Shown here piece by piece: positions 34,606 through 42,011 of a stretch of DNA of 49,274 nt (positions are counted from its first letter, which is position 1; every line of letters starts with the position of its first letter). The notes beneath the pieces are model-generated. The model searched no databases and was not told the origin of the DNA. It saw only the letters and a list, made by a program, of their open reading frames with translations. The stretch spans positions 1 through 49,274 of the forward strand of contig CAMMNN010000026.1 in assembly GCA_946498245.1 (NCBI GenBank). Direction: 5' to 3'. The stretch comes from an uncultured Clostridium sp. GTDB lineage: Bacteria > Bacillota > Clostridia > Lachnospirales > Lachnospiraceae. Both the position numbers and the translations under genes were made by a program.

Positions 34606-35481
34606 ATGCTGGAGAGAGAAGATTGGGAAGAGCAGCGCTGCTGCCTGTCCCGGCCGGAGCCAACCTTTCATGAAGAAGAGGGCGTGACGCCCATTCCGGC
34701 CAGGAAGGTAGTGGAAGAGCTGGACGAGATACTGGCTTCCAATGATACGAAAAAGGCGGAAGACCATTTAAAGACCTGGTTGGAAAAGGCCAGAGCGGGA
34801 AAGGATCGCTCCGGGGAACTGACGGTTTTAAACGAGCAGATGGGATTGTACCGGAGTATGGGAGATGAGGAGCAGGGCATGAAAGCCGTTAAAGAGGGCC
34901 TTGCCCTCTTAGAAGCCATGGATTTAAAGGAAAGCGTTACTGCCGGAACCACCTGGATCAACGCGGCCACTACTATGAAAGCCTTTGGCGACGCAGCCGG
35001 GGCCATTCCTCTGTATGAAAAAGCGTGGAGGGCCTACAGCGGCCGCCTGGATCCGGCGGATTACCGCTTTGGAGGTTTGTCCAACAATATGGCTTTGGCA
35101 TATACGGATATAGGTGACTGTCTCCATGCCAGCCGCTATTACGAAAAAGCTCTGTCTATTATGGAAAAGCTTCCGGAGGGCAAGCTGGAAATGGCGGTTA
35201 CCTACTTAAATATGGCCTGTATGTATGATGCCTGGGGCCGCCTGGGAGGACTGAAGGAAGGGGAAGAAGCGCCGGAGGACTGGGACGAAAGGATCTGGGA
35301 CTGCCTGGAAAAAGCTATGGCTTACCTGGACGATCCGCAGATTCCAAGAGACGGCTACTACGCTTTTACCTGTTCCAAATGCGCCCCAACCTTCAGCTAT
35401 TTTGGCCAGTTCAGGAGGAAAAAGGAACTGGAAGAACGGGCGGAGGCCATTTATGAGGAAAACCGGGGAGAGGGCACATGA
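34606..35481 (+). CDS. Tetratricopeptide-repeat protein
   Basis: 291-aa soluble protein made mainly of TPR-like helical pairs (for example AAGAIPLYEKAWRAY and GDCLHASRYYEKALSIMEKL), which bind partner proteins. No signal peptide or catalytic motif is seen. Its stop overlaps the start of the DUF4037 gene by 4 bp, which is the normal arrangement for this pair. It probably works with that nucleotidyltransferase-like protein as a scaffold or regulator. Confidence 0.85.
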   Translation: MLEREDWEEQRCCLSRPEPTFHEEEGVTPIPARKVVEELDEILASNDTKKAEDHLKTWLEKARAGKDRSGELTVLNEQMGLYRSMGDEEQGMKAVKEGLALLEAMDLKESVTAGTTWINAATTMKAFGDAAGAIPLYEKAWRAYSGRLDPADYRFGGLSNNMALAYTDIGDCLHASRYYEKALSIMEKLPEGKLEMAVTYLNMACMYDAWGRLGGLKEGEEAPEDWDERIWDCLEKAMAYLDDPQIPRDGYYAFTCSKCAPTFSYFGQFRRKKELEERAEAIYEENRGEGT

Positions 35482-36434
35482 AAACCACAGGACTGGAACT
35501 GGCCAGAGCCTATTACGATACCTGGGGAGCGCCTATGATCCATGAGCAGTTTCCGGAATATGAGGGCCGCATTGCTGTGGGTCTGGCGGGCCAGGGGTCT
35601 GAGTGCTTCGGATTTGATGATGAGGTTTCCAGAGATCACGATTTTGAAGCCGGCTTCTGCATATGGGTTACCAGGGAAGACGAAAAAGCCATTGGTTTCC
35701 CCCTCTTCCGGGCTTACCGAAAACTGCCGGAAGAGTTTATGGGAATCCGGAAAGCAGCCCAGAGCCTTTACGGGGAAAACCGCAGAGGCGTTATGGAAAT
35801 CGGAGAATTTTACAGCCGCTTTACGGGAAGCCCGGGAGCGCCGGAAGACTGGAGGCAGTGGATGGCGATTCCGGAATACGCCCTGGCGGAAGCCGTTAAC
35901 GGCCAGGTATTTCGAGACGATTTGGGAGAATTTTCCGCTGTCCGGAAACAACTGGCCGCAGGTTATCCGGAAGATGTGCGCCTGAAAAAAATGGCGGCCA
36001 GAGCAGCTCTCATGGCCCAGTCAGGCCAGTATAATTACAGCCGCTGCCTTCGCCACGGAGAAGGGGGAGCGGCAGGTTTTGCCCTGGCAGAATTTGTGAA
36101 AAACGCGGTTTCCATGATTTACCTTTTAAACCGCCGGTATATGCCCTACTATAAATGGATGTTTAGGGGAATGAGAGAACTTCCGGTCTTGGGAGAACTG
36201 TCATATACGCTGGAAGGCTTGCTGGCTTTTCCCCATTCTGCCGAAGGCAGAAAGAACCCTGACGTGCCGGAACCCTCAGAGGCCATAGAAGCGGTATGCG
36301 GGGAAGTGATTTCGGAGCTGCGGCGCCAGGGGCTTACCTGCGGCGCCTGGGATTACCTGGAACCCCACGCTTTGGAGATCACAAAGCATATCCAAAACGG
36401 AGAAATCCGAAACCTCCATCTCATGGAAGGGTAG
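35478..36434 (+). CDS. DUF4037 nucleotidyltransferase-like protein
   Basis: 318-aa protein of the DUF4037 family. The N-terminal part has the nucleotidyltransferase-type motif GSECFGFDDE followed by DHDF, which supplies metal-binding acidic residues. The C-terminal half is helical. Such proteins often follow TPR genes and are thought to modify or bind nucleotides or small molecules, but no substrate is known. The overlap with the TPR gene shows tight coupling. Confidence 0.85.
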   Translation: MKTTGLELARAYYDTWGAPMIHEQFPEYEGRIAVGLAGQGSECFGFDDEVSRDHDFEAGFCIWVTREDEKAIGFPLFRAYRKLPEEFMGIRKAAQSLYGENRRGVMEIGEFYSRFTGSPGAPEDWRQWMAIPEYALAEAVNGQVFRDDLGEFSAVRKQLAAGYPEDVRLKKMAARAALMAQSGQYNYSRCLRHGEGGAAGFALAEFVKNAVSMIYLLNRRYMPYYKWMFRGMRELPVLGELSYTLEGLLAFPHSAEGRKNPDVPEPSEAIEAVCGEVISELRRQGLTCGAWDYLEPHALEITKHIQNGEIRNLHLMEG

Positions 36435-36479
36435 AAAACATAAAAATCCATAAAAAAGAGAAAAAATGCAGGAATGCAG

Positions 36480-36509
36480 TTTACGCCTTTTAGGGGATTG
36501 TGGTATAAT
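36480..36509 (+). promoter_or_regulatory. Promoter of the structured RNA and PaaK-like gene
   Basis: A TTTACG box (36480-36485) and a perfect TATAAT (36504-36509) are 18 bp apart. Transcription would start near 36516, at the first base of the structured region. Confidence 0.6.
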
Positions 36510-36515
36510 ATCCGC

Positions 36516-36732
36516 GAGAGCAATGAGCAGTGCGCGTACAAGAAAACGGCAAATGGGCTGCTTGCAGACCGATTTGTCGTTTGTTGTACGCATAGGGCGA
36601 ATGCCCGTGAACGAGGAAAACGAAGTTTTCCGAGTGGGCACTGCGAATATATACCTGACCACTTAACGAGGTCTTCCACGAGTTTAGTGGGAATGGTATA
36701 CTTAGTGCAGCAAATTCTGCATGAATATGCAG
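36516..36732 (+). ncRNA. Multi-hairpin structured RNA upstream of the PaaK-like gene
   Basis: At least three strong, separate stems follow the promoter. Stem A: GCGTACAA (36534-36541) with TTGTACGC (36584-36591), continued by AACG/CGTT and CAAAT/ATTTG and a CTG/CAG tip. Stem B: TGCCC (36602-36606) with GGGCA (36636-36640), inside it GGAAAAC-GAA-GTTTTCC (36615-36631). Stem C: TATACC (36650-36655) with GGTATA (36695-36700), inside it CCACT/AGTGG. A small CTGCAT/ATGCAG hairpin follows (36717-36732), then GGATCC twice (36738-36756). The size and stem number make comparison with raiA-type or other large bacterial ncRNAs worthwhile. I cannot assign a class. No ORF explains the region. Confidence 0.6.
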
Positions 36733-36805
36733 CATCAGGATCCGGGGGGAGGATCCATTTCCGGATATGCCTGGGGAAACAAAAAGAGAAAGGATGTAGA
36801 AAGCT

Positions 36806-38113
36806 ATGGAACATTATTACCAGCCTGAGATTGAGTGCGCATCTAGGGAACAGATTCGGGAATGGCAGGATGAACGCCTGGTAAAAACCGTAAAGCACGT
36901 TTATGACAATGTGGAGTATTACCGGAAGAAAATGGACGAAATGGGAGTAACGCCGGAAGATATTAAATCCAGAGACGATCTCCATAAGCTTCCGTTTTTG
37001 ACCAAGGACGATTTGCGGGAGGCGTATCCCTACGGCCTGTTGGCAAAGCCCCTTTCCGAATGTGTCCGCATCCAGTCCACCAGCGGTACCACAGGCCGCC
37101 GGGTTGTGGCTTTTTACACCCAGCATGATATTGATCTGTGGGATGAGTGCTGCGCCAGAGCCATTGCGGCTGCCGGCGGAACCAAAGACGACGTGGTTCA
37201 TGTGTGCTATGGATACGGCCTTTTTACAGGAGGACCGGGATTAAACGGCGGTTCCCATAAAATCGGCTCTCTGACCCTGCCTATGTCCTCGGGCAATACG
37301 GACCGCCAGATTCAGTTTATGTGTGATTTGGGTTCCACGATTCTCTGCTGTACGCCGTCTTACGCTGCGTATTTGGGCGAAAGCATCTGTGAAAGAGGAT
37401 TGCAGGACAAAATAAAGCTGAAAGCCGGTATCTTCGGCGCAGAGGCATGGACGGAAGAGATGCGCCATGACATAGAAAATAAACTGGGTATCAAGGCCTA
37501 CGATATTTACGGCCTGACGGAAATCTCCGGCCCTGGCGTATCCTTTGAGTGCAGCGCCCAGACAGGAATGCATATTAATGAAGACCACTTTATTGCGGAG
37601 ATCATCAATCCCAAGACAGGAGAAGTCCTTCCGGACGGAGAAAAGGGAGAACTGGTATTTACCAGCATTACGAAAGAAGCGTTCCCGCTGATCCGCTACC
37701 GTACCAGGGATATTTGTATTTTAAGCCATGAAAAATGTTCCTGCGGCCGTACCCATGTAAAGATGACTAAGCCTCTGGGCCGCAGCGACGATATGCTGAT
37801 TGTAAAAGGCGTCAATGTATTCCCGTCTCAGATCGAAACCGTGCTTCTCAACCAGGGCTATCCGGCCAACTACCAGATTATTGCGGATCGGGTGGACAAC
37901 AGCGATACTCTGGAAGTTCAGGTAGAGATGACTCCGGAAATGTTCTCCGACAACGTAGGCGTTGTAGGAGCCAGAGAGAAAGAACTGGTAGACGCCCTGA
38001 AATCCATGCTGGGTATCTATGTAAGAGTGCGTCTGGTAAATCCCAAGACCATTGCCAGAAGCGAAGGAAAAGCTGTCAGAGTAATTGACAAGCGCAATCT
38101 GTACAAAGGATAA
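36806..38113 (+). CDS. paaK: Phenylacetate-CoA ligase-family adenylating enzyme
   Basis: 435-aa acyl-adenylate/CoA ligase: the AMP-binding loop QSTSGTTGRRV (about residues 90-100), YDIYGLTEISGPG, and RYRTRDIC with KPLGRSDDMLIVKGVNVFPSQIE at the hinge, ending in the C-terminal Lys-bearing subdomain. PaaK-like enzymes activate aryl acids such as phenylacetate or indoleacetate, often from amino-acid breakdown in anaerobes. The next gene is a tandem ACT-domain protein, a common neighbour, so amino-acid control of this ligase is likely. AAAGGA lies about 10 bases before the ATG. The gene symbol is by family; the exact acid is not known. Confidence 0.9.
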   Translation: MEHYYQPEIECASREQIREWQDERLVKTVKHVYDNVEYYRKKMDEMGVTPEDIKSRDDLHKLPFLTKDDLREAYPYGLLAKPLSECVRIQSTSGTTGRRVVAFYTQHDIDLWDECCARAIAAAGGTKDDVVHVCYGYGLFTGGPGLNGGSHKIGSLTLPMSSGNTDRQIQFMCDLGSTILCCTPSYAAYLGESICERGLQDKIKLKAGIFGAEAWTEEMRHDIENKLGIKAYDIYGLTEISGPGVSFECSAQTGMHINEDHFIAEIINPKTGEVLPDGEKGELVFTSITKEAFPLIRYRTRDICILSHEKCSCGRTHVKMTKPLGRSDDMLIVKGVNVFPSQIETVLLNQGYPANYQIIADRVDNSDTLEVQVEMTPEMFSDNVGVVGAREKELVDALKSMLGIYVRVRLVNPKTIARSEGKAVRVIDKRNLYKG

Positions 38114-38158
38114 AGGAGGCCCCAAAAGGCCTGCCAACCATGAATGTAGGAGGGGACT

Positions 38159-38590
38159 ATGACAGTAAAACAAATTTCGGTATTCGTAGAAAATAAAGCC
38201 GGAAGGCTGGCGGAGCTGACAGATTATCTGAATCAGCACGATATTGACATGAGAGCTCTTTCCATTGCAGAAGCGGAAGACTTCGGCATTGTCCGTATGA
38301 TTGTGGACGACGCCTACAAGACCTCCTGCGTCCTGAAAGAAGCCGGATACGTGGTTTCCATTACCCCGGTTTTGGCTGTGGAAATTCCTGACGAGCCGGG
38401 AAGCCTGTACAAGATCATGAAGATTTTGGGAGACGGCGGAGTCAACCTGGAATACACATATGCATTCCTCACCAGAAAACAGGGGACGGCTTATATTATT
38501 CTGCGGGTAGAAAATAACGAAAAGGCCGTAGAGATTTTAGGCAAAAAGGGAATCCAGACCATTTGCCAGGACGCTATTGCGGGACTGTAA
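38159..38590 (+). CDS. Tandem ACT-domain amino-acid-binding protein
   Basis: 143-aa protein made of two ACT domains, about residues 4-70 (QISVFVENKAGRLAELTDYL) and 72-140 (VLAVEIPDEPGSLYKIMKIL). ACT domains bind amino acids and regulate enzymes. It follows the PaaK-like gene by 45 bp with its own good AGGAGG, and the two are usually found together, so it probably senses an aromatic amino acid for that pathway. Confidence 0.92.
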   Translation: MTVKQISVFVENKAGRLAELTDYLNQHDIDMRALSIAEAEDFGIVRMIVDDAYKTSCVLKEAGYVVSITPVLAVEIPDEPGSLYKIMKILGDGGVNLEYTYAFLTRKQGTAYIILRVENNEKAVEILGKKGIQTICQDAIAGL

Positions 38591-38610
38591 ATAAAAATTT
38601 ATAAAAAAGA

Positions 38611-38645
38611 GGGGCAGTCGGATTTCTCCGGCGCCCCGTTTTTAA
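38611..38645 (+). terminator. Terminator after the PaaK/ACT operon
   Basis: GGGGC (38611-38615) with GCCCC (38633-38637), inner CGGA/TCCG, followed by TTTTT. The stem is short but strong. Confidence 0.8.
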
Positions 38646-38679
38646 TTCTATAGGAAATTCCCTTGAATTTCCTATAGAA
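38646..38679. repeat. Perfect 15-bp inverted repeat
   Basis: TTCTATAGGAAATTC (38646-38660) and GAATTTCCTATAGAA (38665-38679) are perfectly complementary around CCTT. It follows the terminator directly and is AT-rich with no T run of its own. It may be a palindromic repeat unit (REP-like) or an extra stop for transcripts. A poor relative, CTATAGGAAAATCC, lies at 30714-30727. Confidence 0.7.
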
Positions 38680-38728
38680 CAAAAACCCTCCGGGCAGGGA
38701 TGGACTGCGGCAGAGAGGAGTTATGTCG

Positions 38729-39352
38729 CTAAAGCGACCTGCCGGACAGAGACATGGCCTTGTCAAATTCCGGATTAAAATAATAGAAATTTTTGGAGTC
38801 CAGACTGGATTTTACGTGTTCCAGGGCCTCTCCAAAACGCTGGTAATGGACGATTTCCCGCTCCCTGAGAAAGCGCAGAGGCTCCCGAACTTCCGGATTG
38901 TCAATAATGCGGAGCAGATTTTCGTAAACGGTTCTGGCTTTTTGTTCCGCAGCGAGATCCTCGTGGAGATCCGTAATGGCGTCGCCCTTTGACTGAAATT
39001 CACAGGCATTGTAGGGAATGCCGCCGGCGGCCTGAGGCCAGAGGGCGGTAGTGTGATCCACATAGTAAGCGTCAAATCCTTCTGTTTTCGCCTGCTCCGG
39101 GGTCAGATTTTTCGTAAGCTGGTATACCATGGCGCAGATCATTTCGAGATGGCCCAACTCCTCTGTGCCGATGTCCGTCAAAAGACCGCCTAGACGCTTA
39201 CATGGCATGGTATATCTTTGGGAAAGATAACGCATGGAAGCTGCCAATTCCCCGTCAGGCCCGCCGAATTGGGTTATAATCAGTCGGGCGGTTTTGGGGC
39301 AGGTTTGGGTAATTTTTACCGGAAACTGAAGCCGTTTTTCATAGGTCCACAT
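38729..39352 (-). CDS. cotJC: CotJC: manganese-catalase-like spore coat protein
   Basis: 207-aa ferritin-like four-helix protein of the manganese catalase family, found in spore coats. The N-terminal YEKRLQFPVKI and metal-ligand-bearing helices (DIGTEELGHLEM, then EREIVHYQRFGEAL) carry the Glu/His ligands of the di-manganese site. It lies at the end of the cotJ operon, 2 bp after cotJB. Its presence shows the host makes endospores. Confidence 0.94.
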   Translation of the reverse strand: MWTYEKRLQFPVKITQTCPKTARLIITQFGGPDGELAASMRYLSQRYTMPCKRLGGLLTDIGTEELGHLEMICAMVYQLTKNLTPEQAKTEGFDAYYVDHTTALWPQAAGGIPYNACEFQSKGDAITDLHEDLAAEQKARTVYENLLRIIDNPEVREPLRFLREREIVHYQRFGEALEHVKSSLDSKNFYYFNPEFDKAMSLSGRSL

Positions 39353-39354
39353 AC

Positions 39355-39648
39355 TTATACGCCTCCTTCCCAGGGCAGAGGGCCGTCGGCCCAGGTAAAA
39401 TGCTTCTCATTGGGAAAGGAAGTAAATTCCTTTGCCGTGTTATTGGAGTCGGGACATACGCAGTCCATGGTTAAAGGCTCATAGCTGCGGGCGTAGGACT
39501 CCAAAAGGGATTTGCGTTCCCTATTTGCCCGGGAAAAAGCGTCCAGGGCGGCGCTGTCCGTGGGATGGGTATCGAGATACAGCGTTAAATCGTTTACCGT
39601 AAAACTGATTTCCGTAATCTTTTGAAGCATTTGGCTGCGCTCGGTCAT
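39355..39648 (-). CDS. cotJB: CotJB spore coat protein
   Basis: 97-aa protein beginning MTERSQMLQKITEISFTVND, then LYLDTHPTDSAALDAF; the C-terminal part has CVCPDSN and ends in WADGPLPWEGGV, the usual CotJB ending. It is a structural coat protein that is needed with CotJA for CotJC to assemble. It overlaps cotJA by 4 bp. Confidence 0.93.
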   Translation of the reverse strand: MTERSQMLQKITEISFTVNDLTLYLDTHPTDSAALDAFSRANRERKSLLESYARSYEPLTMDCVCPDSNNTAKEFTSFPNEKHFTWADGPLPWEGGV

Positions 39649-39833
39649 GAAGGCTCACCTCCCGCAAAAAAGGGCTTGGAGAGAGAAGGGAAAACGGTTC
39701 CTTTTAGAAGGGCTTTTTCCGGGGGCAAGATGTCTTCCCATCCCTGAACCAGAAAAGAAGCCATTCCCGGAAAGAGAAGCGGCTCCGGCTTGACCGGGGC
39801 GGCCTGGGGCTCTTTGCATCGGCAATAATCCAT
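39645..39833 (-). CDS. cotJA: CotJA spore coat protein
   Basis: 62-aa protein with the CotJA pattern: a Cys-bearing start (MDYCRCKEPQ), then PGMASFLVQGWEDI and ALLKGTVFPSLSKPF. AAAGGAG 7 bases before the ATG at 39833 sets the start; the frame opens further up inside the inverted repeat. First gene of the cotJ operon, which is expressed in the mother cell during sporulation. Confidence 0.9.
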   Translation of the reverse strand: MDYCRCKEPQAAPVKPEPLLFPGMASFLVQGWEDILPPEKALLKGTVFPSLSKPFFAGGEPS

Positions 39834-39837
39834 AAAA

Positions 39838-39907
39838 ACACTCCTTTCAGATAAAATGAAGATGACAATGTCATCACCAATCATTTTTATTATCTGCAAA
39901 GGAGTGA
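39838..39907. repeat. Large imperfect inverted repeat upstream of cotJA
   Basis: CACTCCTTT-CAGATAA-AATGA (39838 onwards) is matched by the reverse complement of TCATT...TTATCTG-CAAAGGAGTG (ending at 39907), and a perfect GATGACA-A-TGTCATC (39861-39875) sits at the centre. The arms total about 30 bp each with a few gaps. Each end carries a ribosome site, AAAGGAGTG, pointing outward: leftward to cotJA and rightward to a tiny ORF. A sigma-E promoter was looked for but could not be placed with confidence. Confidence 0.75.
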
Positions 39908-39912
39908 ATGCT

Positions 39913-39981
39913 ATGGTATTGAATGATTGTCAAAAAAGTAGGGAACTGCCAAAATTATTTGGTTTTAATTTCCATTTTTGA
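39913..39981 (+). CDS. Possible 22-aa peptide
   Basis: ATG 39913 opens a 22-codon frame (MVLNDCQKSR, then ELPKLFGFNFHF) ending at TGA 39979-39981. It has AAAGGAG at 39898-39904, spaced eight bases from the ATG. The ribosome site may exist only because of the inverted repeat, so this is weak. Confidence 0.2.
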   Translation: MVLNDCQKSRELPKLFGFNFHF

Positions 39982-40011
39982 AGAGGTTCCCCTGCGGCTA
40001 TCGTTTTAGTA

Positions 40012-40944
40012 TTATGAAATGACAGTGCCTGCTTTTCCTAAAAGGGCGTCTTTGGCTTTAGAAAGGGAGGTAATCACGGCAAGCCGTCCTTTTCCATTGG
40101 AAACAAAGTCCACAGCCGCCTGGATTTTGGGAAGCATTGACGCAGCGGCAAACTGGCCCTGAGCCATATAGGCGTTTGCCTCCTCTACCGTCATATGGGA
40201 AATAGGGGTTTCCTGAGGAGTTCCGTAGTTTAGAGTAGCCTGACTGACGGAGGTAATGATCATCAGCACGTCAGCGTCTACTTCTTTTGCCAAAAGACCG
40301 CTGGTTAAATCCTTTTCAATAACAGCGCTGGCTCCCTTCAGATGGTTGCCCTGCTCTAAAACGGGGATTCCGCCGCCTCCGCAGGCAATCACTACCTGAT
40401 CCGCGTTTAAAAGAGCGCGGATGGCGTCAATTTCCACAATGGCTACAGGATGAGGCGCGGAGACAATCCGGCGGTATCCGATACCCGGAATTTCCGTCAC
40501 ATGGTTTCCTTTATTTTCTTCTTCAGCGGCTTCCTCAGCATTGAGAATCCGGCCGATAACTTTTACAGGAGTGTAGAAAGCCTCGTCGTAAGGATCTACC
40601 GTTACTTGTGTGAGAATGGTAGAAACCGGCTTGTAGATTCCTCTCCGGACCAGCTCACAGCGCAGCCCGTTCTGGAGATCATAGCCGATATATCCCTGAC
40701 TCATGGCGGAGCAGACAGACATAGGGGCGTGGCTGTAGCCGTCGTGCTGTTTGGAAAATTCATTCATTGCCGTATGAATCATTCCCACCTGGGGAGCGTT
40801 GCTGTGAACCAGAGCCATCTGCCAGCCTTCCTGAATAAAATCAGCAATAACCTTGGAAGTTTTTTCCACAGCGGCTTTTTGCTCCGGCAGATTAGTACCC
40901 AGATCCTTATGTCCGATTGCCATTACAAGTCTTTTCTTTGCCAT
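40012..40944 (-). CDS. arcC: Carbamate kinase
   Basis: 310-aa amino-acid-kinase-fold enzyme that makes ATP and carbamate from carbamoyl phosphate and ADP. Motifs: VMAIGHKDLGTN at the start (family AxGGNA loop, somewhat diverged), HSNAPQVG, ACGGGGIPV in the middle, and LMIITSVSQATLNYG. The ATG at 40944 follows AGAGGTAGC; a longer frame starts at 41022. Arginine deiminase and ornithine carbamoyltransferase genes, its usual partners, are absent here, so carbamoyl phosphate may come from another ureide or purine pathway. Confidence 0.92.
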   Translation of the reverse strand: MAKKRLVMAIGHKDLGTNLPEQKAAVEKTSKVIADFIQEGWQMALVHSNAPQVGMIHTAMNEFSKQHDGYSHAPMSVCSAMSQGYIGYDLQNGLRCELVRRGIYKPVSTILTQVTVDPYDEAFYTPVKVIGRILNAEEAAEEENKGNHVTEIPGIGYRRIVSAPHPVAIVEIDAIRALLNADQVVIACGGGGIPVLEQGNHLKGASAVIEKDLTSGLLAKEVDADVLMIITSVSQATLNYGTPQETPISHMTVEEANAYMAQGQFAAASMLPKIQAAVDFVSNGKGRLAVITSLSKAKDALLGKAGTVIS

Positions 40945-41017
40945 AATGCTACCTCTTTTCTGAATGTTTTTGAGGATTGCAGGAGTGCGCAGCACGGAGC
41001 AATCCGGCATTACAGGG

Positions 41018-41082
41018 GGCAAAATACCGTTTGCCCTCTAACATCATGGTAACATTATACCGATGAAAGAGGCAAAAAGCAA
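41018..41082 (-). promoter_or_regulatory. arcC promoter and leader hairpin
   Basis: On the minus strand TTGCTT (41082-41077) and TATAAT (41059-41054) are 17 bp apart. The mRNA would then start with a GGGCAAA/TTTGCCC hairpin (within about 41018-41037), about 75 bases before the start codon. Confidence 0.65.
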
Positions 41083-41137
41083 GAAAATACGCAAGACATA
41101 CTTCGTGCAATAGGGTCTGGAAAATTTCCCTGTGCCA

Positions 41138-41146
41138 TGGTATGAT
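41138..41146 (+). promoter_or_regulatory. Extended -10 promoter of the CPBP protease gene
   Basis: TGG directly before TATGAT (41141-41146) makes an extended -10 element about 50 bp upstream of the gene; no good -35 is seen, as is common for this type. Confidence 0.45.
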
Positions 41147-41197
41147 AGTGGACAGCACAGCAATAATGAAAAGGCCTGAAAAGGAGAGAATGACGAA

Positions 41198-41989
41198 ATG
41201 CAAAAGATCAGAAGCCTTGCCATGGCCCTTTGGAAAACGGGATACCCTCTGATGGCGTACTATTTGTCTGTATTTTCTGCGGAAGTGATTTTCCGGACAA
41301 TGGGCTGGGAAATCAAAAGCAGCATCCAGACGATTTTTCCGGGAGCTTTGCTGACGCTGGCGATTTTATGGTTTCCCTACAAGAAGGACTGGATATACCG
41401 CCAGGGCATCATAAAAAAGCCCGGACCTTCTCCGGTTCCTCATTGGGAGTATCTGATTATCTTGGGAATAGCCGCCAGCATAGCCGGAAATCTTGTGCTT
41501 GGAATGACGCCTCTGGCCCAATGGTTTCCAGGGGTAGAGGAAGCGGCGGAGCAGATTGACGCGTCCGGCTTTTTCCTGCAGCTTGCAGGCATCTGCCTGG
41601 TAATCCCGGCGGCAGAAGAAATGGTGTTCAGAGGCATTGGATACGGCGGACTGCGTGACGAAATGGGAGCTGTACCGGCCTGTATTGTTTCTTCGTTGTT
41701 TTTCGGCGTCTTCCATGGAAATCTGGTTCAGGGGATCTATGCAGGCTTTTTGGGAATGATCCTGGCGTTTGTTATGGAACGGTACCGCAGCTTGACAGCG
41801 GTTTGGCTGGTTCACGCAGCTATGAATGCCGGTTCCCTTTATGTACTCCAGGGGATTCTGGCGGATATGATGAATGCGAATCTGGCGGTCCGGGCTCTGG
41901 CCGCTCTGATTTCTCTGGCGGTTACCGCCGCCGTTCTCCGGTTTATCGGCAGGAAAATGCCGGCGAAACCGTGGAAATTTATGGAATAG
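41198..41989 (+). CDS. CPBP-family intramembrane metalloprotease
   Basis: 263-aa membrane protein with about seven helices. The active-site motifs are all present: AEEMVFRG (EExxxR), FFGVFHG (FxxxH) and VHAAMN (HxxxN). The family (CAAX-like/Abi) cleaves membrane proteins or peptides, for example in bacteriocin self-immunity. AAGGAGAG precedes the ATG. A GT2 gene follows 22 bp on, same strand, so they share an operon. Confidence 0.93.
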   Translation: MQKIRSLAMALWKTGYPLMAYYLSVFSAEVIFRTMGWEIKSSIQTIFPGALLTLAILWFPYKKDWIYRQGIIKKPGPSPVPHWEYLIILGIAASIAGNLVLGMTPLAQWFPGVEEAAEQIDASGFFLQLAGICLVIPAAEEMVFRGIGYGGLRDEMGAVPACIVSSLFFGVFHGNLVQGIYAGFLGMILAFVMERYRSLTAVWLVHAAMNAGSLYVLQGILADMMNANLAVRALAALISLAVTAAVLRFIGRKMPAKPWKFME

Positions 41990-42011
41990 GGCCAAAGAAG
42001 GAGGAACGAGT

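Noticed and set aside
36435..36805. T-box leader for the PaaK/ACT operon
   Set aside because: No GGGTGG T-box motif and no terminator/antiterminator pair; the structure is of another kind.
40012..40944. Arginine deiminase pathway
   Set aside because: Only the carbamate kinase is present; no arcA, arcB or arcD nearby.
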